Of a stretch of DNA of 20,388 nt, positions 1-6,885 are shown in pieces. The notes under the pieces were generated by a model that was not told the origin of the DNA, did no database searches, and was given only the letters and a program-made list of their open reading frames with translations. The DNA is from Oscillospiraceae bacterium (GTDB lineage Bacteria > Bacillota_A > Clostridia > Oscillospirales > Oscillospiraceae): positions 1-20,388 of the forward strand of contig JAFYCC010000038.1 in assembly GCA_017539885.1 (NCBI GenBank), given 5' to 3'. Within the stretch, counting starts at the first letter, position 1, and each line of letters begins with the position of its first letter. A program made the translations under genes and the position numbers.

Positions 1-448
1 CTTCTGCGCCGAGTTCCGGCCAGGCAACGATTTCTCTTGAGCGGATGCACTTTGACAGCAGTGCGCCGGCTCCGCCTACAGCGCCGAAATAAACAGCGCC
101 GTATCGCTTCATGGCTTCGATAACCTCGGGCGCCCGTTTTCCCTTTCCAATCATTCCTCGGCTACCAAGCTCGATCAGCCGAGGCGCAAAACCGTCCATG
201 CGGTAGCTTGTCGTCGGACCTGCAGCGCCGATGACAGAGCCGGGGCGTGCTGGAGACGGTCCCATATAGTAGATCACGGAGCCATCAACAGGGAATGGAA
301 GAGGCTGACCGGCGTCCAGCAGTTCGATGAGTTTTTTGTGCGCGGCATCACGAGCTGAGTAGACAGTGCCTGTAAGGGTGACGCTGTCGCCTGCATGAAG
401 CCGTCCTGTGTCTTCCTGGCATAGCGGGGTATGCAGAGAAATCGTCAT
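1..448 (-). CDS. Fumarate hydratase / L-tartrate dehydratase beta subunit (Fe-S hydro-lyase), 3' end cut by window
   Basis: This is the beta subunit of a class I, [4Fe-4S]-dependent hydro-lyase that interconverts fumarate and malate (or dehydrates tartrate) in the cytoplasm together with the alpha subunit. About 149 codons are visible; the family is usually near 185 residues, so only the C-terminal tail is missing. Recognisable family segments are GAAGPTTSYRMD, GMIGKGKRAPEVI and YFGAVGGAGALLSKCI. The ATG overlaps the alpha TGA by one base (TGATG), so translation is probably coupled, with the SD GGAGGTGC lying inside the end of alpha. Substrate (fumarate or tartrate) cannot be decided from sequence alone. 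The coupling matters here because the alpha gene upstream carries an internal stop, which could also reduce beta expression. Confidence 0.9.
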   Translation of the reverse strand, partial: MTISLHTPLCQEDTGRLHAGDSVTLTGTVYSARDAAHKKLIELLDAGQPLPFPVDGSVIYYMGPSPARPGSVIGAAGPTTSYRMDGFAPRLIELGSRGMIGKGKRAPEVIEAMKRYGAVYFGAVGGAGALLSKCIRSREIVAWPELGAE

Positions 449-1281
449 CAGAGCACCTCCGTTACGTGACGCGCGACGTGACAGTTGATATTCACGGCAC
501 AGGGAAGTCCTGCAATGTGTGTCGGCATGGATTCAATCAGCACGTCAAGAGCGGTTGTTCTGCCGCCCAGTCCCTGAGGCCCGATGCCAAGCGAGTTGAT
601 CTCGTGCAGAAGTGTACGCTCAATGTCCGCATAGAATGTGTCAGGATTGCGGTCGCCTAGCGGCCGCAGCAGAGCTTTCTTCGCGAGAAATGCCGCTTTG
701 TCGAAGCTTCCGCCTATTCCGACTCCGACCACGATAGGCGGACAGGGATTCGGTCCGGCCTCACGCACTGTATCCATGACGAAGCGCATAACGCCCTGCG
801 CACCGTCAGATGGTTTTAGCATTGCAATCCGGCTCATGTTCTCGCTGCCAAATCCCTTCGGAGCGACAGTTATTCGTATACTCTCACCCGGAACAAGTTC
901 CGTATAAAGCAGCGCAGGCGTATTATCGCCTGTGTTCTCACGCCGCAGAGGATCGCGTACAACGGATTTGCGCAGGTATCCTTCCGTATACCCCTGCGCG
1001 ACTCCGCGGTTTACTGCCGACGTCAGGTCGCCGGAAATATGCACATCCTGACCGATCTCCAGAAATACGCAGGCCATACCTGTGTCCTGACAGATCGGCA
1101 AAGGATCAGCCTGACGGGCGTTTTCCATGATAACGTCAAGCACATTTCAAGCGATCTCACCGTCTTCTTCAAGACGCGCAGTCTTGAGGGCGGAAAGCAC
1201 GTCGGAAGGAAGCACCGTGTTGGCGCGCACACACATTTCCGCGATGCGTGAAGCGATCGCTTCACTTTTGATCTCTCGCAC
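448..1281 (-). pseudogene. Fumarate hydratase / tartrate dehydratase alpha subunit, interrupted by an in-frame TGA at 1147-1149
   Basis: This is the alpha subunit of the Fe-S hydro-lyase; in this family alpha carries the cysteines that bind the [4Fe-4S] cluster. The reading frame begins at a GTG (1281-1279) preceded by SD GAAGAAGGG and starts VREIKSEAIASRIAEMCV, as expected for the family. After 44 codons it meets TGA, then continues in the same frame for 232 codons to the true stop at 448. Later motifs are intact: PICQDTG, GVGIGGSFDKAAF, PQGLGGRTTALDV and LPCAVNINCH. With the TGA read through the product is 277 residues, the normal family size. TGA stands where an Arg or Lys is usual; CGA to TGA is a single transition. 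A GTG three bases after the TGA could restart translation, but that product lacks the N-terminal region. Explanations are a nonsense mutation, a sequence error or recoding. Other genes here end in TGA, so a changed genetic code is unlikely. Confidence 0.8.
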
Positions 1282-1313
1282 TCCGAGCCCTTCTTCCAAG
1301 TAATATTTTGTTC

Positions 1314-1342
1314 AGTTTATCACACGTGAGACGATCATACAA
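1314..1342 (-). promoter_or_regulatory. Candidate promoter for the fumarase genes
   Basis: On the minus strand TTGTAT (1342-1337) is followed after 17 bases by TAAACT (1319-1314). A TGA triplet directly upstream of the -10 gives an extended -10 (TGN). Both hexamers are imperfect. The predicted start near 1307 leaves a leader of about 26 bases before the GTG at 1281. The site begins just past the T-run of the anti-sigma terminator, which fits a new transcription unit. Confidence 0.4.
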
Positions 1343-1378
1343 GCGCAAAAGAGCGGACGGAAGAGGTATCTTCCGTCC
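1343..1378 (-). terminator. Rho-independent terminator after the anti-sigma gene
   Basis: A perfect 10-bp stem (GGACGGAAGA and TCTTCCGTCC, positions 1355-1364 and 1369-1378) closes a 4-base loop. On the minus strand it is followed by GCTCTTTTGCG. It starts 16 bases after the stop of the anti-sigma gene. The plus-strand side has no T-run, so it acts on minus-strand transcription and closes the trmB-to-anti-sigma unit. Confidence 0.85.
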
Positions 1379-1394
1379 GTCAAAACATGAGATG

Positions 1395-2198
1395 TTATTT
1401 TTCGTATTCTGCCCAGAGTTCGTCGGCGATCTGCAGATAGACCCTGTTGCCGATGAGGACAGGCTTTGCTTCATCGAACGAAATGCTTTCGTTTATGCTT
1501 TCTTCATTCTGAGCGGCAGAAGCCTGCGGAACCATTTCAGCATCACTTCGCGGCAGTTCTTTAACGTATCCCTTGAGAGACCAGAACGCGCCGTCATACT
1601 CAAGCGTATTTGGGGCTGATTCGCTGTTCGCGTCGGTCAGATATACGTCGGGAGCGGATTCCGGTTCGGAAACTGCTTGTCCTTCGGAAGCGCTCATGAC
1701 GGTTCCCGATACAGTGTCAGCAGGAACGTCCGCAAGATCCGCGCTCACAGATACTTCGGCAGGGGAGACGGCTGCTGCGCCGCCGGCAGCGATCTGTGCC
1801 TTGCTCTCCATTACAAACTGATCCGCCGCAGCAGCATTTGGCGCCGTTTCCCGTGACGCACCTTTTTTGCTGAAAAGAAGGTCAAAACGGTACGCGGAAA
1901 AGGCAATGATCGCCAGGCACGCAGCAATTGCAAACCAGCGACCGATCCGCGCTCCTCGCTTTTTGGCAATGGAAACAGGTTCATGCCGGATCTGTTCCAT
2001 AACGGCCTCCGAAAAGCCTTCCGGAGGCGGCTGAAGATCGTCTGCCATTGTGGTATGCAGCATCGAGAACGCATCCGCAACGCGCCGGCATTCCGGACAT
2101 GATGCAATATGGGCGTGAAGCCGCTCAGTTTCTTCAGCGCTAAGATCTTCATCCAGCATCCGGCTGATCAGTTCCTGGTATCTTTCGCAATCCGACAT
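1395..2198 (-). CDS. Membrane-anchored zinc-finger anti-sigma factor
   Basis: This is probably the cognate anti-sigma factor of the ECF sigma gene just upstream, holding it at the membrane until a signal triggers release. From the ATG at 2198 it has 267 residues. The cytoplasmic N-terminus has a ZAS-type zinc motif: Cys4, His30, Cys34 and Cys37 (HIASCPEC). One membrane segment runs around residues 88-103 (WFAIAACLAIIAFSAY). A long Ala/Ser/Glu-rich, probably extracytoplasmic linker follows, then a short C-terminal segment (about 202-267) of unknown fold. A GTG four bases into the sigma stop (2207) is also possible, but the strong AGGAGG at 2214-2209 is almost touching that GTG and is well spaced for the ATG at 2198. 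The extracytoplasmic part resembles no family I can name. The pairing rests on adjacency and the ZAS motif. Confidence 0.88.
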   Translation of the reverse strand: MSDCERYQELISRMLDEDLSAEETERLHAHIASCPECRRVADAFSMLHTTMADDLQPPPEGFSEAVMEQIRHEPVSIAKKRGARIGRWFAIAACLAIIAFSAYRFDLLFSKKGASRETAPNAAAADQFVMESKAQIAAGGAAAVSPAEVSVSADLADVPADTVSGTVMSASEGQAVSEPESAPDVYLTDANSESAPNTLEYDGAFWSLKGYVKELPRSDAEMVPQASAAQNEESINESISFDEAKPVLIGNRVYLQIADELWAEYEK

Positions 2199-2203
2199 CG
2201 GCT

Positions 2204-2815
2204 TCACACCTCCTTCCTGCCTTTTGACGCATATGTCTCCGAAAAGTTCCCGCTCTCCATCAGGATCGAGCAGAGCTTTTTCCGAGCACGGAACAGCTTG
2301 GATTTTACGGTTCCGAGTTCCAGTTCCAGCGTGTCGGCAAGTTCTTCATAGCTCATTCCGCTGATCTCTCGCAGAGTAAGGATCCGTCTGTATTCCTCCG
2401 GAAGCTTCTGAAGTCCTTCGCGAACAGCGCGGACACGTTCTGCCTTGTCCAGAACAGCGTCCGGAGAGAAACGCTCGTCAGGGATCTCCAGTTCGCTTTC
2501 CTCGTCCTCATCATTGACAACAGTCAGGGAAACTTCAGTACGTCTTCTTTTCTTTCTCAGGATATCTATGCAGACGTTAGACGTCAGTCGATAAAGCCAA
2601 ACGGAAAAGCGGCTGTCGCCCTGAAAACTGTCAAGAGAGCGGAAGGCGCGAAGAAACGCCTCCTGAGAGGCGTCCATGGCATCCTCGGGATTGCCCAGCA
2701 TCTTCAGAGAGAGGTTGTAGACGTTTGTCTGATTGTCAAGCAGAAGCTTTTCAAAAGCGTTGCTATCGCCGTCAAGCACGCGACGGATGATTATCTGTTC
2801 TTCTTCTCGTGTCAC
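2204..2815 (-). CDS. ECF-family RNA polymerase sigma factor
   Basis: This 203-residue protein is an extracytoplasmic-function sigma factor of the SigW/RpoE type, directing RNA polymerase to a stress or envelope regulon. Region 2 spans about residues 10-93 with DASQEAFLRAFRSLDSF and the -10 recognition stretch around FSVWLYRLTSNVCIDIL. An acidic linker (NDEDEESELEIPDE) follows, and region 4 (about 133-185) carries the helix-turn-helix MSYEELADTLELELGTVKSK. Regions 1.1 and 3 are absent, as in ECF factors. It starts at GTG (2815) behind SD GAGGTGA, which overlaps the dusB stop four bases upstream. The anti-sigma gene follows five bases after its own stop. No promoter was seen directly upstream, so it probably depends on the trmB operon promoter or on one inside dusB. 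Confidence 0.93.
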   Translation of the reverse strand: MTREEEQIIIRRVLDGDSNAFEKLLLDNQTNVYNLSLKMLGNPEDAMDASQEAFLRAFRSLDSFQGDSRFSVWLYRLTSNVCIDILRKKRRRTEVSLTVVNDEDEESELEIPDERFSPDAVLDKAERVRAVREGLQKLPEEYRRILTLREISGMSYEELADTLELELGTVKSKLFRARKKLCSILMESGNFSETYASKGRKEV

Positions 2816-2819
2816 GAAT

Positions 2820-3803
2820 TCACCTCAGTTCCCGTACGATAGCTGCTGCGATACGTCTGATATCATCAAGCGTCTGTATCTCGACGATCTGCTTTTTGAA
2901 ATAGCCGGCGTGTGAAACGCCTCGTAGATACCAGCAGAAATGCCGTCTCGCTTCAAGACAGGCAACCTTTTCACCTTTCTGTTCGGCTGCCAGCTCAAAC
3001 TGATGGACGGCGGTCTGTATCCGTTCAGACAGCGGCGGGAGGGGAGAAACGGTTTCACCGGCCACAGCCTGATTGCCGCGGGTGAAGATCCAGGGGTTTC
3101 CGAACGCGCCGCGCCCGACCATGGCGAGATTGCAGCCGGTATACCGCAGTATATGCTCGGCGTCTTCCGGCTCAAATACATCGCCGTTGGCTGTAACAGG
3201 GATATGAAGCGCGGACTTTACATCCCGTATGATATCCCAGTCAGCTTTGCCCGCGTACATCTGCACTTTTGTACGTCCGTGCACGGTCACGGCAGAAGCT
3301 CCAGCCTGTTCACACATTTTGCCGAACTCAACGGCGTTGATACTGCCGGAGTCCCATCCTTTGCGGAACTTGACGGTCACCGGCACGCTCACAGCGTGGA
3401 CGACCGCCTCTATGATCTTCATAGCCTTGTCGGGGTCACGCATCAGCGCACTTCCATCGCCGCTTCTCGCGATCTTACCGACAGGACATCCCATGTTGAT
3501 ATCAAGAATTTCCGCACCTGAGATCTCCAGCGCCATAGGTGCGGCATCGGCCATTACTTCAACTTCACTGCCAAAGATCTGTGCTGCGCAGGGATGGTCT
3601 TCCGGCGGTATATACAGCAGAGAGCGTGTTTTGCTGTCCTGATAGACTAGTGCCTTTGCGCTGACCATTTCGGTGCTCGTCAGAGCGGCGCCGGCATCTC
3701 GACATACGTGACGGAAACCGGCGTCCGTAACACCGGCCATCGGTGCAAGAACGAGCCGGCCGTCGATTTCAACATTTCCAATTCTAGTTATTATTGTTCC
3801 CAT
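2820..3803 (-). CDS. dusB: tRNA-dihydrouridine synthase DusB
   Basis: This is an FMN- and NADPH-dependent enzyme that reduces specific uridines in tRNA to dihydrouridine. The 327-residue length is normal. The N-terminal TIM barrel shows LAPMAGVTDAGFR near residue 20, the catalytic cysteine Cys106 in INMGCPVGK, VTVKFRKGWD, VHGRTKVQMYAGKADW and the flavin-contact stretch ANGDVF with AMVGRGAFGNPW. A helical C-terminal RNA-binding domain follows. The gene starts at ATG 3803 and overlaps the end of xth by 13 bases, so the two are co-transcribed. DusB is the common Dus in Bacillota. No residue looks out of place. Confidence 0.95.
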   Translation of the reverse strand: MGTIITRIGNVEIDGRLVLAPMAGVTDAGFRHVCRDAGAALTSTEMVSAKALVYQDSKTRSLLYIPPEDHPCAAQIFGSEVEVMADAAPMALEISGAEILDINMGCPVGKIARSGDGSALMRDPDKAMKIIEAVVHAVSVPVTVKFRKGWDSGSINAVEFGKMCEQAGASAVTVHGRTKVQMYAGKADWDIIRDVKSALHIPVTANGDVFEPEDAEHILRYTGCNLAMVGRGAFGNPWIFTRGNQAVAGETVSPLPPLSERIQTAVHQFELAAEQKGEKVACLEARRHFCWYLRGVSHAGYFKKQIVEIQTLDDIRRIAAAIVRELR

Positions 3804-4552
3804 ACGAGCTCAAGTCCGACAGGGCAGTGATCGCTGCCGTAGATTTCTGGACAGATAAAAGCTTTATCTATATTTGGCCGGAGCCGGTCGGATACCAGAA
3901 AATAGTCGATGCGCCAGCCTACGTTCCGCTCGCGCGCCGCGGCACGGAAGCTCCACCAGGAATAAGCGTCTCGCTTGTCCGGGTACAAATAGCGGAAAGT
4001 ATCTGTAAATCCGGATGAAAGCAGCTGTGTAAACTTCTCGCGTTCCTCATCAGAGAAGCCGGGGTTTCCGCGGTTGGACTGTGGATTTTTCAGATCGATT
4101 TCCTGATGCGCAACGTTCATATCCCCGCAAACGACGACAGGCTTAGTCTTGTCTAGAGCAAGCAGATACTCACGGAAATCGTTTTCCCACTGCATTCGAT
4201 AGTCGAGACGTCGCAGGCCGTCCTGCGCATTCGGCGTGTATACGCATACGAGCCAGAAATCTTCAAATTCAAGTGTTACGCAGCGGCCTTCCGTATCGTG
4301 TTCCGCGATGCCTATGCCCGTTTGCACAGAGAGGGGCGGTACTCGGGTGAACACTGCCGTTCCTGCGTAGCCTTTCTTCTCGGCATAGTCCCAGTACTGT
4401 TCATATCCGGGCAGTTCCAGCTCTATCTGACCGGCCTGCAGTTTCGTTTCCTGCAGGCAAAAAATATCCGCGTCCAGCGCATTAAAGATTTCAACAAATC
4501 CTTTTTTGACGACGGCACGCAGCCCGTTCACGTTCCACGAGATCATCTTCAT
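3791..4552 (-). CDS. xth: Exodeoxyribonuclease III / AP endonuclease
   Basis: This is a 253-residue enzyme of the exonuclease III (ExoA/XthA) branch of the endonuclease-exonuclease-phosphatase fold. It cuts DNA at abasic sites in base excision repair and removes 3' blocks. Family signatures in order are ISWNVNGLRAV at the start, metal-binding Glu35 in CLQETKLQ, GYAGTAVFTR, CGDMNVAHQEIDLKNP, SWWSFRAAARERNVGWRIDY and the catalytic GSDHCPVGLEL at the C-terminus. The ATG at 4552 shares four bases (ATGA) with the trmB stop. SD GAGG sits about ten bases upstream. The gene overlaps dusB by 13 bases. Confidence 0.96.
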   Translation of the reverse strand: MKMISWNVNGLRAVVKKGFVEIFNALDADIFCLQETKLQAGQIELELPGYEQYWDYAEKKGYAGTAVFTRVPPLSVQTGIGIAEHDTEGRCVTLEFEDFWLVCVYTPNAQDGLRRLDYRMQWENDFREYLLALDKTKPVVVCGDMNVAHQEIDLKNPQSNRGNPGFSDEEREKFTQLLSSGFTDTFRYLYPDKRDAYSWWSFRAAARERNVGWRIDYFLVSDRLRPNIDKAFICPEIYGSDHCPVGLELVWEQ

Positions 4553-5274
4553 TGGTCTTGTTCCTCTCTCTGATTTGCATAAGCGTCTGCCAGCGAGGCG
4601 TTGCGAAGCCGTCCGGGATCGCCAGAGGAGATTGTGTTCTGTTCCCTGACTGCAACGACGCGGCAGATCTTAACGCCCTGCGAATGAAACTTTGCCTCAT
4701 AGTCCGTCATGATTCCAACCTGCCCGTTTTTATGCAGATCAAAGCACTGCTCACGCAGTTCCCAGCCCTCTGCAGTCAATTGCGCCAGAGACCAGTCAAA
4801 CAGCGGGCGGTTGTCCGTTTTGAAGCATAGTTCGCCGCCGACGGGCAGAAGACGAGCGTAGGTGCGCAGAAAGCCTGGAGAGGTCAGACGGTGCTTGGCA
4901 TCACGGTTTTTGGGCCATGGATCGCAGAAATTGATATAGATTCGGCGTATCTCGCCAGGCGCGAAATCATTTTCGAGTTCTCTGGCGTCTTCGCACAGAA
5001 ACAGAACATTGGTTAGTTCCTGCGCACAGACGCGCTCCATAGCAACGACAAGCGCGTCCGGTACGCGCTCCACCGCGGCAAGGAGCACATGCGGCTGTGA
5101 AGCGGCTGTTGCTGCGGTGAATCCACCCTTGCCGCACCCGATCTCGAGCTCAAGCGCTGTGCAGTCCGGTCTCTTTACGAGCCAGTTTCCGCGCAGAGTG
5201 GACGGTTCTGCGACAAGGACTCGCGAACAGTGTTCCATTCGCGGCTGCAGATTCGGTTTTTTGCGCATTCTCAA
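4549..5274 (-). CDS. trmB: tRNA (guanine-N7-)-methyltransferase TrmB
   Basis: This SAM-dependent enzyme makes m7G46 in the variable loop of many tRNAs. Motifs are ELEIGCGKGGF (SAM site), the family-specific INFCDPWPKNRDAKHRL and FKTDNRPLFDWSL near the C-terminus. I place the start at TTG 5274, giving 241 residues beginning MRMRKKPN, which matches the usual Arg/Lys-rich N-terminus of the family. It has SD GGGAG seven bases upstream. An ATG at 5346 would extend the protein by 24 residues with no family resemblance, and it would lie upstream of the likely promoter at 5294-5322. This is the first gene of a five-gene unit with xth, dusB, sigma and anti-sigma. Confidence 0.93.
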   Translation of the reverse strand: MRMRKKPNLQPRMEHCSRVLVAEPSTLRGNWLVKRPDCTALELEIGCGKGGFTAATAASQPHVLLAAVERVPDALVVAMERVCAQELTNVLFLCEDARELENDFAPGEIRRIYINFCDPWPKNRDAKHRLTSPGFLRTYARLLPVGGELCFKTDNRPLFDWSLAQLTAEGWELREQCFDLHKNGQVGIMTDYEAKFHSQGVKICRVVAVREQNTISSGDPGRLRNASLADAYANQREEQDQ

Positions 5275-5293
5275 ACGAATCACTCCCGCAGGC

Positions 5294-5322
5294 ATGATAA
5301 CACAGAATCGCACTCTCGGCAA
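5294..5322 (-). promoter_or_regulatory. Promoter of the trmB-xth-dusB-sigma-anti-sigma unit
   Basis: On the minus strand TTGCCG (5322-5317) and TATCAT (5299-5294) are separated by 17 bases, with TGT directly upstream of the -10 (extended -10). Transcription would start near 5287, leaving a leader of about 13 bases that contains the SD for the TTG start at 5274. This is a vegetative sigma-A type sequence, not an ECF-type one. Confidence 0.65.
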
Positions 5323-5339
5323 CCCGAAGAAACTTCTGC

Positions 5340-5368
5340 TTGCCATGCCGAAAGCCTTGTGCTAGAAT
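5340..5368 (+). promoter_or_regulatory. Promoter of yebC
   Basis: TTGCCA (5340-5345) is followed after exactly 17 bases by TAGAAT (5363-5368), with TGC immediately upstream giving an extended -10. The start is predicted near 5375, leaving a leader of about 28 bases before the GTG at 5403. Its -35 lies 17 bases from the -35 of the divergent trmB promoter. Confidence 0.7.
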
Positions 5369-5402
5369 ATTACCGCCTATAACAAATAAGGAGCTGTTGT
5401 AA

Positions 5403-6140
5403 GTGTCAGGACATTCCAAGTGGCATAATATACAGAAAACAAAAGGCGCCCAGGACGCCAAGCGTGCGCAGGCTTTCACAAAAATCGCGCGCGAAATGAT
5501 CGTTGCGGTCAAGGAGGGCGGCGGAAGCGGAGATCCGAACAACAATTCCCGACTCGCTGCCGTAATCGCGAAGGCCAAAGCTGCGAATATGCCTAACGAC
5601 AATATCCGCAGGACCATCGAGAAGGCGCTCGGTGCAGGCGACACCTCGAACTTTGAGAGTGTCACTTATGAAGGATACGGTCCCTGCGGCGTCGCGGTGA
5701 TCGTCGAGTGCATGACTGACAACCGCAACCGTACCGCCAGCGAGGTGCGCCACTATTTCGATAAATACGGCGGAAACCTTGGTACGAGCAACTGCGTGAG
5801 CTGGTCCTTCGACAAGAAGGGTGTTATCGTTATCGACAACGAGGACATGGAGCTTGATGAAGATGAGGTCATGATGGAGGCGCTCGAAGCCGGCGCTGAC
5901 GATTTCGAGGCAGAAGGGCAGGTCTTTACTGTCTACACGCTTCCTGATGACGTTGCGGCCGTGTCTGAAAAACTCTCAGCGAAGTATCATCTTCTTTCCG
6001 CTCAGGTCGAAATGGTGCCGCAGAACTTCATCACACTCACGAATGAGGACGACATCAAGAACATGCGAAAAATGCTGGATATGTTCGAGGACAACGACGA
6101 TGTCCAGAACGTCTGGCACAACTGGGAAAACGAAGACTGA
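5403..6140 (+). CDS. yebC: YebC/TACO1 family protein
   Basis: This 245-residue protein opens with the family hallmark SGHSKWHNIQ and follows with the full three-domain pattern. Family segments include RMPNDNIRR-like PNDNIRRTIEKA, YEGYGPCGVAVIVECMTDN and KYGGNLGTSNCVSWSFDKKG. Members were first described as DNA-binding regulators. More recent work on bacterial YebC and mitochondrial TACO1 points to a role at the ribosome, helping translation of proline-rich stretches. Which role applies here cannot be read from the sequence. It starts at GTG 5403 with SD AAGGAG nine bases upstream and is transcribed alone. A long hairpin lies 14 bases behind the stop. It converges on the DUF4956 gene. Confidence 0.95.
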   Translation: MSGHSKWHNIQKTKGAQDAKRAQAFTKIAREMIVAVKEGGGSGDPNNNSRLAAVIAKAKAANMPNDNIRRTIEKALGAGDTSNFESVTYEGYGPCGVAVIVECMTDNRNRTASEVRHYFDKYGGNLGTSNCVSWSFDKKGVIVIDNEDMELDEDEVMMEALEAGADDFEAEGQVFTVYTLPDDVAAVSEKLSAKYHLLSAQVEMVPQNFITLTNEDDIKNMRKMLDMFEDNDDVQNVWHNWENED

Positions 6141-6154
6141 TTCATCCAGCTTTT

Positions 6155-6199
6155 CATAACGAAGAAGTCCGGCCGAAACGGCCGGACTTCTTCGTTATG
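6155..6199. terminator. Long perfect hairpin, probable bidirectional terminator between convergent genes
   Basis: Arms 6155-6174 and 6180-6199 are perfectly complementary over 20 bp around the 5-base loop GAAAC. It sits 14 bases after the yebC stop and 8 bases after the DUF4956 stop, which face each other. Neither side has a strong T-run; the CTTCTTC inside the 3' arm on each strand may serve in its place. The near-symmetry suggests use in both directions. Length and GC-rich core make it a strong RNA hairpin on either transcript. Confidence 0.75.
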
Positions 6200-6207
6200 A
6201 GGCTGAT

Positions 6208-6879
6208 TCAGAGCGTATTCGCTTTTTCAGTGAAAGGAAGCAGGGAAATCTCCAGGTTTCCGTTCTTTGTCCGGAGCTCGTCGATGAAAGCCTTTTCTTC
6301 AGACGGATCTTTCATCTGTACACGGAAGGAGAGACGGAACATCGAGCCCATACCGGTCGTCTTCACGCCGGCGTTTTCCGCCTTTTTAAGGTAATGCGTA
6401 AAGATGTCGTCAAAAGTGCCGTTATACTCCAGTGTTTCAGGAATCGTGATCTTTAGAAGCAGATCTTCTGAATTGCTTTTATGATCAAAGATCGGCAGCG
6501 AAGCAATGAGATAATACAGGACTGCGAGCCCTATCAGGATAACTACTCCATACCCCAGGTAACCCATGCCGAATGCGATACCGGAACCCATTGCAATCAG
6601 GATTGTTGCGATTTCATCTGCACTTCCCTGGGCCGAACGAAACCGGATGAGCGCGAATGCGCCACCGATCGCTACCCCGGCGCCTATGTTGCCGTTTACG
6701 AATGTAATGACGGAAGCTACGATGAGCGGGAGCAGCGTCGTGACGAGAAAGAAACGCTTCGCAGAGCGTATGCGGAAAGACATAAGCCAGGAATACACAA
6801 GTCCGGAGACTAGTGCAACGGCTGCCATTAGGAAAAACTCACCCGGAGTTACGGAGGAAGTATATATGGAATCAAACAT
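6208..6879 (-). CDS. DUF4956 family membrane protein
   Basis: This 223-residue integral membrane protein matches the DUF4956 pattern. Hydrophobic segments run at about 15-35, 43-61, 66-80, 91-107 and 109-130, with the family core GGAFALIRFRSAQGSADEIA between the third and fourth. The C-terminal 90 residues (from SEDLLLKITIP to LEISLLPF) look soluble and alpha/beta, ending with ELRTKNGNLEISL. The biochemical function is unknown; the family commonly sits beside VTC-domain genes, as here. Its ATG lies six bases after the VTC stop, so it is the last gene of the operon, ending at the hairpin 6155-6199. The membrane core plus soluble tail recalls MgtC-type proteins, but that is only a resemblance by eye. 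Confidence 0.85.
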   Translation of the reverse strand: MFDSIYTSSVTPGEFFLMAAVALVSGLVYSWLMSFRIRSAKRFFLVTTLLPLIVASVITFVNGNIGAGVAIGGAFALIRFRSAQGSADEIATILIAMGSGIAFGMGYLGYGVVILIGLAVLYYLIASLPIFDHKSNSEDLLLKITIPETLEYNGTFDDIFTHYLKKAENAGVKTTGMGSMFRLSFRVQMKDPSEEKAFIDELRTKNGNLEISLLPFTEKANTL

Positions 6880-6885
6880 ATCTGG

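Noticed and set aside
1106..1149. Selenocysteine recoding at the fumarase TGA
   Set aside because: The downstream stem is short with a large loop, the family has no Sec or Cys at this position, and Arg or Lys is usual there. Kept only as a remote option.
448..1281. Alternative genetic code (TGA as a sense codon)
   Set aside because: Several intact genes here (yebC, dusB, sigma, uvrA) end at TGA exactly at family-expected lengths, and none other has an internal TGA.
2940..3521. Plus-strand open frame of about 193 codons over dusB
   Set aside because: It is a shadow of dusB, whose motifs are unmistakable; the plus-strand translation has no recognisable domain.
5275..5346. N-terminal extension of TrmB from an ATG at 5346
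   Set aside because: The extra residues do not resemble the family, and they would lie upstream of the predicted promoter and SD for the TTG start.
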